NCBI RefSeq assembly: GCF_041381155.1
Contig: NC_091135.1
Span: 47,667,086 to 47,731,085, forward strand
Source of the DNA: Argopecten irradians
Lineage: Eukaryota; Mollusca; Bivalvia; Pectinida; Pectinidae
Length of the DNA stretch: 64,000 bases
Reading direction: 5' to 3'
A program made the translations under genes and the position numbers. Every line of letters begins with the position of its first letter. Position 1 is the stretch's first letter. The notes under the pieces are model-generated. The model worked only from the letters and a program-made list of their open reading frames with translations. It was not told the origin of the DNA and did not search any database. Below, one piece after another: positions 44,701 through 55,881 of this stretch.

Positions 44701-47700
44701 CCATCCCATGGATTAAGTTATGAAATCCCCCATCCCATGGATTAAGTTATGAAATCCCCCATCCCATGGATTAAGTTATGAAATCCCCCATCCCATGGAT
44801 TAAGTTATGAAATCCCCCATCCCATGGATTAAGTTATGAAATCCCCCATCCCATAGATTAAGTTATGAAATCCCCCATCCCATGATTCAAGTTATGAAAT
44901 CCCCCATCCCATGGATTAAGTTATGAAATCCCCCATCCCATGGATTAAGTTATGAAATCCCCCATCCCATGGATTAAGTTATGAAATCCCCCATCCCATG
45001 GATCAAGTTATGAAATCCCCCATCCCATGGATTAAGTTATGAAATCCCCCATCCCATGGATTAAGTTATGAAATCCCCCATCCCATGGATTAAGTTATGA
45101 AATCCCCCATCCCATAGATTAAGTTATGAAATCCCCCATCCCATAGATTAAGTTATGAAATCCCCCATCCCATGGATTAAGTTATGAAATCCCCCATCCC
45201 ATGGATTAAGTTATGAAATCCCCCATCCCATGGATTAAGTTATGAAATCCCCCATCCCATGGATTAAGTTATGAAATCCCCATCATCCCATGGATTAAGT
45301 TATGAAATCCCCCATCCATGGATTAAGTTATGAAATCCCCCATCCCATGGATTAAGTTATGAAATCCCCATCCCATGGATTAAGTTATGAAATCCCCATC
45401 CCATGGATTAAGTTATGAAATCCCCATCCCATGGATTAAGTTATTGAAATCCCCCATCCCATGGATTAAGTTATGAAATCCCCCATCCCATGGATTAAGT
45501 TATGAAATCCCCCATCCCATGGATTAAGTTATGAAATCCCCCATCCCATGGATTAAGTTATGAAATCCCCCATCCCCATGGATTAAGTTTGAAATCCCCC
45601 ATCCCCATGGATTAAGTTATGAAATCCCCCATCCATGGATTAAGTTTTGAAATCCCCCATCCCATTGGATTAAGTTATGAAATCCCACATCCCATGGATT
45701 AAGTTATGAAATCCCCCATCCCATAAGATTAAGTTATGAAATCCCCATTCCCATGGATTAAAGTTATGAAATTCCCCTATCCCATGGATTAAGTTATGAA
45801 ATCCCCCATCCCATGGATTAAGTTATGAAATCCCCCCATCCCATGGATTAAGTTATGAAATCCCCCATTCCATAGATTAAGTTATGAAATCCCCCATCCC
45901 ATGGATTAAGTTATGAAATCCCCATCCCATGGATTAAGTTATGCGAAATCCCCATCCCATGGATTAAGTTATGAAATCCCCCATCCCATGGATTAAGTTA
46001 TGAAATCCCCCATCCCATGGATTAAGTTATGAAATCCCTATCCATGGATTAAGTTATGAAATCCCCCCCCCATGCAATTAAGTTATGAAATCCCCATATC
46101 CCATGGATTAAGTTATGAAATCCCCCATCCCATGGATTAAGTTATGAAATCCCCTATCCATGGATTAAGTTATGGGAAATCCCCCATCCCCATGGATTAA
46201 GTTATGAAATCCCCCATCCCATGGATTAAGTTATGAAATCCCCCATCCCATGGATTAAGTTATGAAATCCCCCATCCCATAGATGAAGTTATGAAATCCC
46301 CATTCCATGTTATGACAATTAAGATTAAGTTTATGAAATCCCCATCCCATGTGATTAAGTTATGAAATCCCCCATCCCATGGATTAAGTTATGAAATCCC
46401 CCATCCCATGGATTATGTTATGGAATCCCCCATCCCATGGATTAAGTTATGAAATCCCCCATCCATGGATTAAGTTATGAAATCCCCATCCCATGGATTA
46501 TGTTTTGAATCCCCCCATCCAATAGATTAAGTTATATGAAATGGAATCCCATCCCATGGATTAAGTTTATGAAATCCCCATCCCCATGGATTAAGTTATG
46601 AATCCCCATATCCCATGATTAAGTTCATGAAAATCCCCCATCCTTCACCATGGATTAAGTTATGAAATCCCCCATCCCATATGATTAAGTTATGAATCCA
46701 TCCCCATTCCCATGGATTAAGTTATGGAAATCCCCCATCCCATGGGATTAAGTTATGAAATCCCCTATCCCATGGATTAAGTTATGGAAATTCCCCATCC
46801 CATGGATTAAGTTATGAAATCCCCCCATCCCATTGATTTTGAGTTTTATGAAATCCCCCATCCCATGTTGAGATTAAGTTATGAAATCCCCCATCCCATG
46901 ATTTAAGTTTGTTGAAATTTTTTGGATCACTCCCTGAAATATATCATCCCATATTACAGTGGATTAAGTTAGTTATCACCCCCTCCCATTGAGGTTATGG
47001 TCCCCCATTATCCCATGTATGATCCCACCTGACTTAACAGTGTACAGTTACCTGTTGAGGTTTGGAAACCTGGTAAGTGACCATGTATGATCACCTGACT
47101 TTACATGTTGATACCTGATTTGAGGTTTGGTGACCATGTATGATCACCTGACTTTACAGTTACCTGTTGAGGTTGGTGACATGTATGATCACCTGACTTT
47201 TACAGTCTTACCTGTTGAGGTTTGGTGACCATGTATGATACACCTGAGGTTTTGACAGTGATTACCTTTGTTGAGGTTTGGTGACCATGAATGATCACCT
47301 GACTTTACAGTTACCTGTTGAGGTTTGGTGACCATGAATGATCACCTGACTTTACAGTTACCTGTTGAGGTTTGGTGACCATGTATGATCACCTGACTTT
47401 ACAGTTACCTGTTGAGGTTTGGTGACCATGAATGATCACCTGACTTTACAGTTACCTGTTGAGGTTTGGTGACCATGAATGATCACCTGACTTTACAGTT
47501 ACCTGTTGAGGTTTGGTGACCATGAATGATCACCTGACTTAACAGTCTTACCTGTTGAGGTTTGGTGACCATGTATGATCACCTGACTTTACAGTTACCT
47601 GTTGAGGTTTGGTGACCATGTATGTTGATCACCTGTCATGACTTTACAGTTACCTGTTGAGGTTTGGTGACCATGTATGATCACCTGACTTTACAGTTAC

Positions 47701-50700
47701 CTGTTGAGGTTTGGTGACCATGTATGATCACCTGACTTTACAGTTACCTGTTGAGGTTTGGTGACCATGTATGATCACCTGACTTTACAGTTACCTGTTG
47801 AGGTTTGGTGACCATGTATGATCACCTGACTTTACAGTTACCTGTTGAGGTTTGGTGACCATGAATGATCACCTGACTTTACAGTTACCTGTTGAGGTTT
47901 GGTGACCATGTATGATCACCTGACTTTACAGTTACCTGTTGAGGTTTGGTGACCATGTATGATCACCTGACTTTACAGTTACCTGTTGAGGTTTGGTGAC
48001 CATGATGATCACCTGACTTTACAGTTACCTGTTGAGTTTGGTGACCATGAATGATCACCTGACTTTACAGTTACCTGTTGAGGTTTGGTGACCATGAATG
48101 ATCACCTGACTTTACAGTTACCTGTTGAGGTTTGGTGACCATGTATATGATCACCTGACTTTACAGTTACCTGTTGAGGTTTGGTGACCATGAATGATCA
48201 CCTGACTTTACAGTTACCTGTTGAGGTTTGGTGACCATGAATGATCACCTGACTTTACAGTTACCTGTTGAGGTTTGGTGACCATGTATGATCACCTGAC
48301 TTTACAGTTACCTGTTGAGGTTTGGTGACCATGTATGATCACCTGACTTTACAGTTACCTGTTGAGGTTTGGTGACCATGTATGATCACCTGACTTTACA
48401 GTTACCTGTTGAGGTTTGGTGACCATGTATGATCACCTGACTTTACAGTTACCTGTTGAGGTTTGGTGACCATGTATGATCACCTGACTTTACAGTTACC
48501 TGTTGAGGTTTGGTGACCATGTATGATCACCTGACTTACAGTTACCTGTTGAGGTTTGGTGACCATGTATGATCACCTGACTTTACAGTTACCTGTTGAG
48601 GTTTGGTGACCATGATACTGATCACCTGACTTTACAGTTACCTGTTGAGGTTTGGTGACCATGTATGATCACCTGACTTTACAGTTACCTGTTGAGGTTT
48701 GGTGACCATGTATGATCACCTGACTTTACAGTTACCTGTGAGTGACAATGTGTTCACCTTATTATGGTGAACCTGTGAGTGTATATATGATCACCTGACT
48801 TTACAGTTACCTGTTGAGGTTTGGTGACATGTATGATACACCTGACTTTACAGTTACCTGTTGAGGTTTGGTGACCATGTATGATCACCTGACTTTACAG
48901 TTACCTGTTGAGGTTTGGTGACCATGTATGATCACCTGACTTTACAGTTACCTGTTGAGTTTGGTGACCATAAATGATCACCTGACTTTACAGTTACCTG
49001 TTGAGGTTTGGTGACCATGTATGATCACCTGACTTTACAGTTACCTGTTGAGGTTTGGTGACCATGTATGATCACCTGACTTTACATTACCTGTTGAGGT
49101 TTGGTGACCATGAATGATCACCTGACTTTACAGTTACCTGTTGAGGTTTGGTGACCATGTATGATCACCTGACTTTACAGTTACCTGTTGAGGTTTGGGG
49201 ACCATGAATGATCACCTGACTTTACAGTTACCTGTTGAGGTTTGGTGACCATGAATGATCACCTGACTTTACAGTCTTACCTGTTGAGGTTTGGTGACCA
49301 TGAATGATCACCTGACTTTACAGTTACCTGTTGAGGTTTGGGGACCATGAATGATCACCTGACTTTAAAGTTACCTGTTGAGGTTTGGTGACCATGAATA
49401 ATCACCTGACTTTACAGTCTTACCTGTTGAGGTTTGGTGACCATGAATAATCACCTGACTTTACAGTTACCTGTTGAGGTTTGGTGACCATGAATAATCA
49501 CCTGACTTTACAGTTACCTGTTGAGGTTTGGTGACCATGTATGATCACCTGACTTTACAGTTACCTGTTGAGGTTTGGTGACCATGTATGATCACCTGAC
49601 TTTACAGTTACCTGTTGAGGTTTGGTGACCATGAATGATCACCTGACTTTACAGTTACCTGTTGAGGTTTGGTGACCATGAATGATCACCTGACTTTACA
49701 GTCTTACCTGTTGAGGTTTGGTGACCATGAATGATCACCTGACTTTACAGTCTTACCTGTTGAGGTTTGGTGACCATGAATGATCACCTGACTTTACAGT
49801 CTTACCTGTTGAGGTTTGGTGACCATGTTCTTTGTCTGATGTTCAATACTTGTATTAAGAACCTCCGAGAAAGCTTCTGTAATTGCTGTAGCCTGCTCCT
49901 CTGTAAAACCTATAAAGTGGTTCAAAAGAAAGCTAATTTTTTTTTTCTTATTCTAATCTAGATATGGAATTAATTCGAAAACCAAATCAACACAATCATT
50001 ATTAAAAAGATACCAGGTAGCACCATATTCATGTTGACTATCACAACAGGAAATAAAGTATTATTTTCCACGATTTGCTATGAGAATAAGAGGGTTTTGA
50101 AATCCTATTTTTAAACAACATGAGTAACGTACGGTAAACCGTCGATTTGTTCCACCATCTTATAATTGTGCTGTCATATTTTGAAGCGTTCTTTTGCGAT
50201 GTCATAATTGATGAAAGATTGGAATTATCAATGGCAAATTGTACCCATGTCATTTTTGGATCTTGTATTGCTTAACTTAATAATAGACTCACCTTGGGAT
50301 TTCAGCTTGTTTACCAATGCCAATGTATCAAAGTAAAAAATCTTGGACTGCGCATCTAAGGTAGGGTTGATGGATCTGGCCTCAGGGCTGGCACAATACC
50401 CTCTCTTATTAACACATACTGTAAGAGGAACTAGTAAGGTCAACAGTCAAAAACATATGATGGTCAGTTTGAGCCTGTCAAATTACAACTACCTGATTAA
50501 TTAAGTTGTACATTTATAAATTGACATGAGTGTATATGACACTTTACGGAGGGTAGAGCACGGTATCGGCATGAATTATTGGGAGACTGGTGAATGGGGA
50601 ATTTTATATTCCAGTCATGACATTTGGTTCAGCTTTGATTGATATTGCAGCGATAATGTGACAAACAATGAAACGCAGGCTTTCATCAGTTCGACATTCC

Positions 50701-51752
50701 CTGAAAATGCAGTCAGTAATATAGTATTTGGTCTTCAAATTTTATTTCTTATCATACCTTAGGGTAATTTCTGAACACAGGCTTATGCCTCTATATTCAG
50801 CTCCTTCTATTGCATCTCATGGGGGGGGGGGGGGGGGTTAGTCATATAGGACATTTTCATTTTTCCGACGTATGTCACGACGTGCCTCGAATGTTTTGTG
50901 CATTACCGACTTCAGGTGGTAAATTGTTCCATGGAGATACTTGTTATTCATGATGTCTTGAAACATGACTTCTGCAGTTATCATTGTCTGTATACAGAAA
51001 ACAACGTGGGGACTGCGTTTTATAGTTTGTCCCGTTATCGCTGCAATATCAATCAGAGCTAAACTAAAGGTCAAGACTGGAATTCACTAGTCTCCCAATA
51101 ACTCACACCGTTACCTTGCCCTACCCATTGTAAATGGTCATGTACTCTTTGTCAATGTATAAATGTACAACTTATTCAATAACGTAACTTTTTTAATTAT
51201 GATTTGACAGGCTGAAACGGGCCATAGAACAAACATTTGTATTCTTAAACTTTGATAGGCGCCTTCTGGAATATTCTGATATATTCTCAATAGTTAACAC
51301 TCATTTTTACATTGGTTTAGTCGTTTATGTGTGGTTATATTATATAATATTAAATTTCCCATTATTTTTTTCTGAACTACTGGCAGTATACAAACCGAGA
51401 TGCTTGAGTTACTTCCCCTTGTTTATAACAAAATTAGCCATGCATGTCAGGTATATTAGTTTATCTTATTAAATATTACCATTTCCTCTGTGATAAAGCA
51501 ATAACAGCAACAGCCAATGAAAACAGATAATACTAAGTAACACTAACATTACATGACTGTGCGGTCAGGTCTGATGCTAGTCCGGCCATTACCTGTCGTC
51601 CCCTTGGACAGTTTACGTAAATCCAGAGGATGTCGAACTGATATTTGTCTTTTTGCACAACTTCTACATACTGGAGTTGAAAACAGATCTTGAGTAAAAG
51701 TGCTAAACAATCTGTGCAAGGGCCTCGACAACAAACGATGTGATTGCAACAT
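41749..51752 (-). CDS. MCUR1/CCDC90B: MCUR1/CCDC90B family mitochondrial inner-membrane protein
   Basis: Minus-strand exons: 51752-51593, 50418-50293, 49909-49806, (probable 43826-43776), 42864-42751, 42254-42140, 41804-41749. All junction phases match (1, 1, 0, 0, 0, 1). The start MLQSHRLLSRPLHRLFSTF is a typical mitochondrial targeting sequence. Then come the family blocks KIFYFDTLALVNKLKSQGF, EEQATAITEAFSEVL and KNMVTKPQQ, the coiled coil DEMGKLKNNVVLDINLEKSR and NRKELQVLNNKI, and a C-terminal membrane helix KYAAGAVAGTATLCIGLLRLW that aligns residue for residue in length with vertebrate CCDC90B. Total is about 245 residues against about 254 in human. The family regulates the mitochondrial calcium uniporter or respiratory assembly. 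The usual exon of about 20 residues after KNMVTKPQQ (ending near KKDM..LE) is not found; that place is filled by minisatellites. The gene is 10 kb largely because of these arrays. Confidence 0.88.
43262..43395. repeat. Short foldback element in MCUR1 intron
   Basis: CCTGTCAGGTGGACAGGGAT followed by ATCTCAACCC (about 43264-43294) returns as the reverse complement at 43363-43393. An inner pair GGTCAACCC/GGGTTGAC lies between them. It is a compact hairpin of about 134 bp without coding capacity. Confidence 0.72.
43776..43826 (-). CDS. MCUR1/CCDC90B: Probable short exon of MCUR1 (51 nt)
   Basis: On the minus strand TTCCTTCTCCAG|AAGAGAG opens and AACATG|GTATGAG closes a 51-nt, phase 0-0 open stretch encoding KRERTLIAKGALIMANM. 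The position in the gene, exact phase on both sides and resemblance to the family's EKSEF..LR.ENE.L segment support use as an exon. The resemblance is weak, so it could be a chance exon. The 29-bp array starts 8 bp beyond its acceptor. Confidence 0.45.
43834..46960. repeat. 29-bp minisatellite (about 105 copies)
   Basis: Head-to-tail units read GAAATCCCCCATCCCATGG then ATTAAGTTAT. From about 43847 to 45270 copies are almost identical, with the odd CCCTATCCC or ATAGATG variant. From about 45280, and heavily after 46280, units carry many one- and two-base insertions and deletions until the pattern dissolves near 46960. The left edge GGAATTGAAGTTATGAAATC is unit-like and abuts the pyrimidine tract of the probable short MCUR1 exon. 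It lies in an MCUR1 intron. Confidence 0.96.
47030..49827 (-). repeat. 47/49-bp minisatellite built on the MCUR1 exon 3 splice donor
   Basis: About 59 tandem units occur. On the minus strand each carries CATGGTCACCAAACCTCAAC then AG|GTAA, i.e. the last 22 coding bases of exon 3 plus its donor, followed by a spacer CTGTAAAGTCAGGTGATCAT. The real exon end is the rightmost copy (exon 49909-49806). Units of 49 bp with the real donor form GTAAGACTG cluster near the exon (about 49270, 49416, 49701, 49751). The 47-bp GTAACTG form fills the rest, apart from a few near 47200 and 47545. The left end (47030-47330) is disordered. Confidence 0.95.
50458..51232. mobile_element. Foldback element with a 17-G run in its loop, MCUR1 intron 1
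   Basis: Left-arm phrases GAGCCTGTCAAATTA, TTGTACATTTATAAATTGAC, ATTATTGGGAGACT and TTGATTGATATTGCAGCGAT return as reverse complements in the right arm (to about 51232), with moderate divergence. The loop holds 17 consecutive G (50821-50837). No coding capacity. It lies between MCUR1 exons 1 and 2. Confidence 0.75.
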
Positions 51753-53689
51753 CTTTCTTCTTGAATTAGAACTCTTTAGTTTTGAAAGACACAAAAAACA
51801 CATAAAGGGAGGCATTATTATTTTGATAAAAATAATCATAGCTGAAATAATTGTCTCGACAATTTTTTCTCTCTCTAAAATACCAACTATATAAAAACGA
51901 TGTTAGTTTAGGCCTAATAACGGCAAATACAGATACAGTTGTACTTAACAAATGGCCGGGAATAGTTCAGTTCATTAGGGAGGGTCCATTATTCCAAATA
52001 AAACCAGGTTACAAAATATTACTTTATGGCATAATGGCATATTCCTGTCACCATTCTTTTAGAATCACAGTACACATAAGCTGCTTTAATTTTTGTTCTA
52101 ATGACATAAATGTACCTATTTACTTTATTTATTGTAATTTATAGCGGGTGATGTTAATTTATATGTTTACAATATATGTCTAGGCAAGCTAACCAGTCAA
52201 GCTGTTTTGTCCGTAGGTGTATTGTGTACCTGTGCTGTATTTCTCTATACTGTGGTAGTGTTTTGTGTCGTGCATTCATTTCTCGTGAGGTGTCCTAAAT
52301 GTGTGTCTGTGTTTTCTCTGTTGTGATTGGCTGCCTAGACTCGGGTAAGGGGATAAATTCGGGGTAGTTCTAGTAGACTGGGTAGTCTGATGGATTAAGT
52401 TCCTGCGTGCTGCCAGCTCCGCTACAAGGCCTATAGGTGACTATTTTATATTTGGTAATTAGGTGGGAATAAAAACCGTAATATGGAATTAGGTACGGGA
52501 ATGGGGGGCTGGGCATAATATTTGTGTGGATGTATGTGTGATGTACAATTGTATGTTGTAAATAGTTACTGTTATAGTCATAATAAACTGTTCCTTATCA
52601 TATAAACCCAGTAGTTTGTTCTTCCTCCAACCAACAGACAAGCATATTAAATAATACCCAACGAACCTGGGTTGCACTAGGGGCGCACCGGGCGTAGTTT
52701 GACATCTTTTCAACCTGGGCCCGTCTCGCTCCTGTTACATTATCCTGTATGGAGAGGTCAAAGGTCACGAATGTTTGCAGTTAAGCATGCCTCTACGGAA
52801 GCATCAGTTTCACATAGGAAAATATTTTTCAGGATAGGGAATAAGGAAATATTGTATTTCAAAATTTGGCGGCTGCCAGAAAAAATTGGCTACACAGTTC
52901 TAACAAGTCTGTGAAGGCCTAGACATAAATGAAGAGGCGGCCACCAAATAATTATTATATTGTGACAAATGTAAAACCAAATTGTTATCCTGAAAATTAC
53001 TCTCCTATGCGAGCCTAATATTCTTCTATAAATCTCAATCTGTTGCAATGTCTGTCTTTATTCTTCAAAATTTGAAAAACATTGATGAACAAATTGTTGA
53101 AATGAAATGCTGACTTTTTGTTATATACTGCAATAGGGACACAAATGTAGGACTTGACAAACTGAATAAGTTAATTGATTTTATTTCAAAGCTTTTGTCT
53201 GAAGAGAGAATATATAAATAGGCAATGGTACAAAATATACAAGAGAAGGAGAGAGAACAAGAGAGAAAGAGTGGTAAAACATAGAAGTAAAAAATCTTAC
53301 ACATGTACATACATGTCCATAGCTGTAAAGTGATAAAAATATGTAACATACACAACATTCATAGCCTGGACATGTAGTTCACCATAATCTTTAAATCTGT
53401 GAATATCAAATACGTTGTACTTTAGTCTGTTTGTTATTACCTGGTAAATATTTGCTCTTGTGAGAAACTTTGTTTAGAGCTATTGACTATTGTTTACCAA
53501 GCATTGATGAAATAATTGTCTAAAAACATGCCGTGTTAAGAAGTTCCAGTTTGAAAATCCTTTTCGGTATATACTATACAGTTAATGCACTTTTTCGCTT
53601 AGTCTGTTTAACCTGGATACATTATTAGGCTTCCCCCCCATTTTCCCCCCTAATACATGTAAATATTATACAAAAAAAAAAACCAACAA

Positions 53690-54825
53690 AACAAATCTAG
53701 AGGCCCATTGGCCTTAACGGTCACCCGAGTTCGTTTAGAAAGAAACAAAGATATATAAACACTAATAAACTGGCCCTTGAAGTCGGTCAGTGATTTTATA
53801 AATTTGACTTTTTAATCTATGAAGAGTATTTGCTTCCATCAAACCTGTGAACTCAGAAGATTTTTTGAAATTTTAAGTCATTTTGACCCTGTTTGGCCCC
53901 GCCCCTCTTATCCCCCAGGGGGTCAGCGAGGACTGATATGGATGTTAAAATACTATATCTCAAGCTATTAATTCTAATCAAGTTAGACTCATTTCCTATG
54001 AAAATTGAGCAAATAATGTTCAGCAATGTATTTATCATATAAAGTAAACTTGACCCCCTCCCTGGGGGAAACGTGGGACCTCAAGGGTCATATAATTCAA
54101 AATTTTCATAAACACCTTAAGACCTTTCCATTTATAAAGAGTATTTGATTCTACCATTTCCAGAATTTAAGAAGATCTTTGAAGTTTTAGCTTATTTGAC
54201 CCCTTTTGGCCCCGCCCCTCTGCCCCCTGGGGGGTCGGCCAGGACCAATATGGATATAAAATTAAAATGCTATCTCAGGCTAATAATTCTAAACAAGTTT
54301 GACGCATTTAAAAATTAAGCAAAAAATGCTCATAAATGTGTTTTCCCTATATAAACTATAGTAAACTTTACCCTCTCCCCACGGTCATACAATTCACATT
54401 TTTTGTAAAGGACCTTTAAACTTTACCATCTATGAAGAGTATTTGATTCTACCATTTCTGGAATTTAAGGAGATTTTTGAAATTTTAGCATATTTTGACC
54501 CCTTTTGGCCCCATCCCTCAGGCCCCTGGGGGTCAGTCGTGGAAAAATTGTTAATAGGATTCAATGACTATTCATACTGATAATTCTGACAACATTACAC
54601 TTATTTCCTATTACAAATGACCAAACAATGGTCAAAAATATATTTTCCCTATATAAACTATTGTAAAATTGAACCTCTCACCAGGGGAAAACGTGAGACC
54701 CCAGGGTCAGGAGAAGAAGTCAAAAATGTAAATTGTTGATCGCCATACAACGCACGACGACAGACAAAAAGTGTTTAGAATAGGTCACTCGAGTCTTTTT
54801 CTCAGGTGTCCTAAAAAGTCTAATA
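53690..54825 (-). mobile_element. Tandem-core element H, minus orientation (about 305-bp units)
   Basis: On the minus strand it starts near 54780 with GTCGTCGTGCGTTG (compare GTCGTCGTGCG of element B). It has three diverged units of about 305 bp, recognisable by AAGAGTATTTG near 53821, 54137 and 54436 and by TGACCCCTTTTGGCCCC or its variants. It ends GGTGACCGTTAAGGCC, AATGGGCCTCT with a slightly altered TTGTT end. The 5' hairpin is not clear. Confidence 0.62.
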
Positions 54826-55218
54826 ATATAGGCAGGTTTAGCAGTTTATTTTCGGCTATGTAGTTATCCACTGATGTGAACTGGTACTGATTGTTACATC
54901 TTTTATTGTATGAGATAATTAAGTTGTTTTATCACAAATCAATGGCTATTACATCTTGATGTAACTCAATCTCAAAAATACCACAACAGACAAAACAGAC
55001 AAAGGGCAGACAACTGTGGAAATGTCAACACAATAGATAATGTACACAACGGAGAAAGATAAGAATCATCAGAATGGAATCGCACATATTGTTAAACACA
55101 AAAAAGGATACATATAGTTTGTAATAAAAATATTCTGACAACCGGTATGCATTGATCTGCATTTTTAACTTGAATATCCATCCCCCCCTACTCAATACTA
55201 TTGACAAATGTAATCACA

Positions 55219-55403
55219 AGGGTTGATAATTCTTATTCGATGGCCAGAAGGACCACCATATAATAATTTCTGGTGGTCATTTTAATCTAGTTAAAAGTAT
55301 TTAAAGTATGAAAGTAAAACATTTGAATAATATATATTTTTTAATTGTTTCATTATTTATTTACATTGACCACAGGACCACCACTAGTATATCAACCCTT
55401 GAT
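55219..55403. mobile_element. Inverted-repeat MITE-like element
   Basis: AAGGGTTGATA near 55219 and its complement TATCAACCCTT near 55393 bound a 185-bp AT-rich stretch. A second inverted pair is GGACCACCA/TGGTGGTC. No sure target duplication. Confidence 0.45.
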
Positions 55404-55881
55404 GTCTAACATTCTGTCAGTATACAATAATGAGATAAACCCCTAAATTGTCACTTTGACTAAAGTTGATTCTCTGAAGGTTGTATGCAGTATAAATCTT
55501 TACAGACCACTTTTTGTACAAAACATGTGATAAACAATTCACCACATAACATTGTCAGAGTTGGAAAGTGGGAATTGTCTGACCGTAAATAATATTTCTA
55601 TGAAACTAATTAACAAAATCTACTTTCTCAAAACATTAGAAAATTATGTATAAATTTTCCATTAATTAACCTTGATTGATGGTTCTCTGAATTAAACATT
55701 GGTGTACATCATGAAATTTACAAAATATGAAAAAGACCAACTCTAGAACTCACTCCTTGATATTTCAGTATACATGTGTCCATACAAATCATCCTACTTG
55801 CACCAACTAACTTCTGAAAGCTAATAAATTATTGCACAATAAGTTCAGAGTCTGTAGTCAGCAGTTCTGTTACATGTCTAT

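Larger units (their letters stand above)
51753..55881. other. Intergenic DNA upstream of MCUR1 and downstream of UBE2C
   Basis: No supported gene. The MCUR1 promoter should lie just right of 51752. A region richer in G and C (about 52180-52740) contains TTGTGATTGGCTG, an inverted CCAAT box, and AATAAA near 52582; it could be promoter sequence or an old insertion. Element H (53690-54825) and an inverted-repeat element (55219-55403) are the only clear repeats. Confidence 0.45.

Noticed and set aside
52150-52740. Possible solo LTR fossil in the G/C-richer patch
   Set aside because: There is an AATAAA and a promoter-like composition, but I could find neither matching ends nor a target duplication. 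It may be host promoter sequence of MCUR1.
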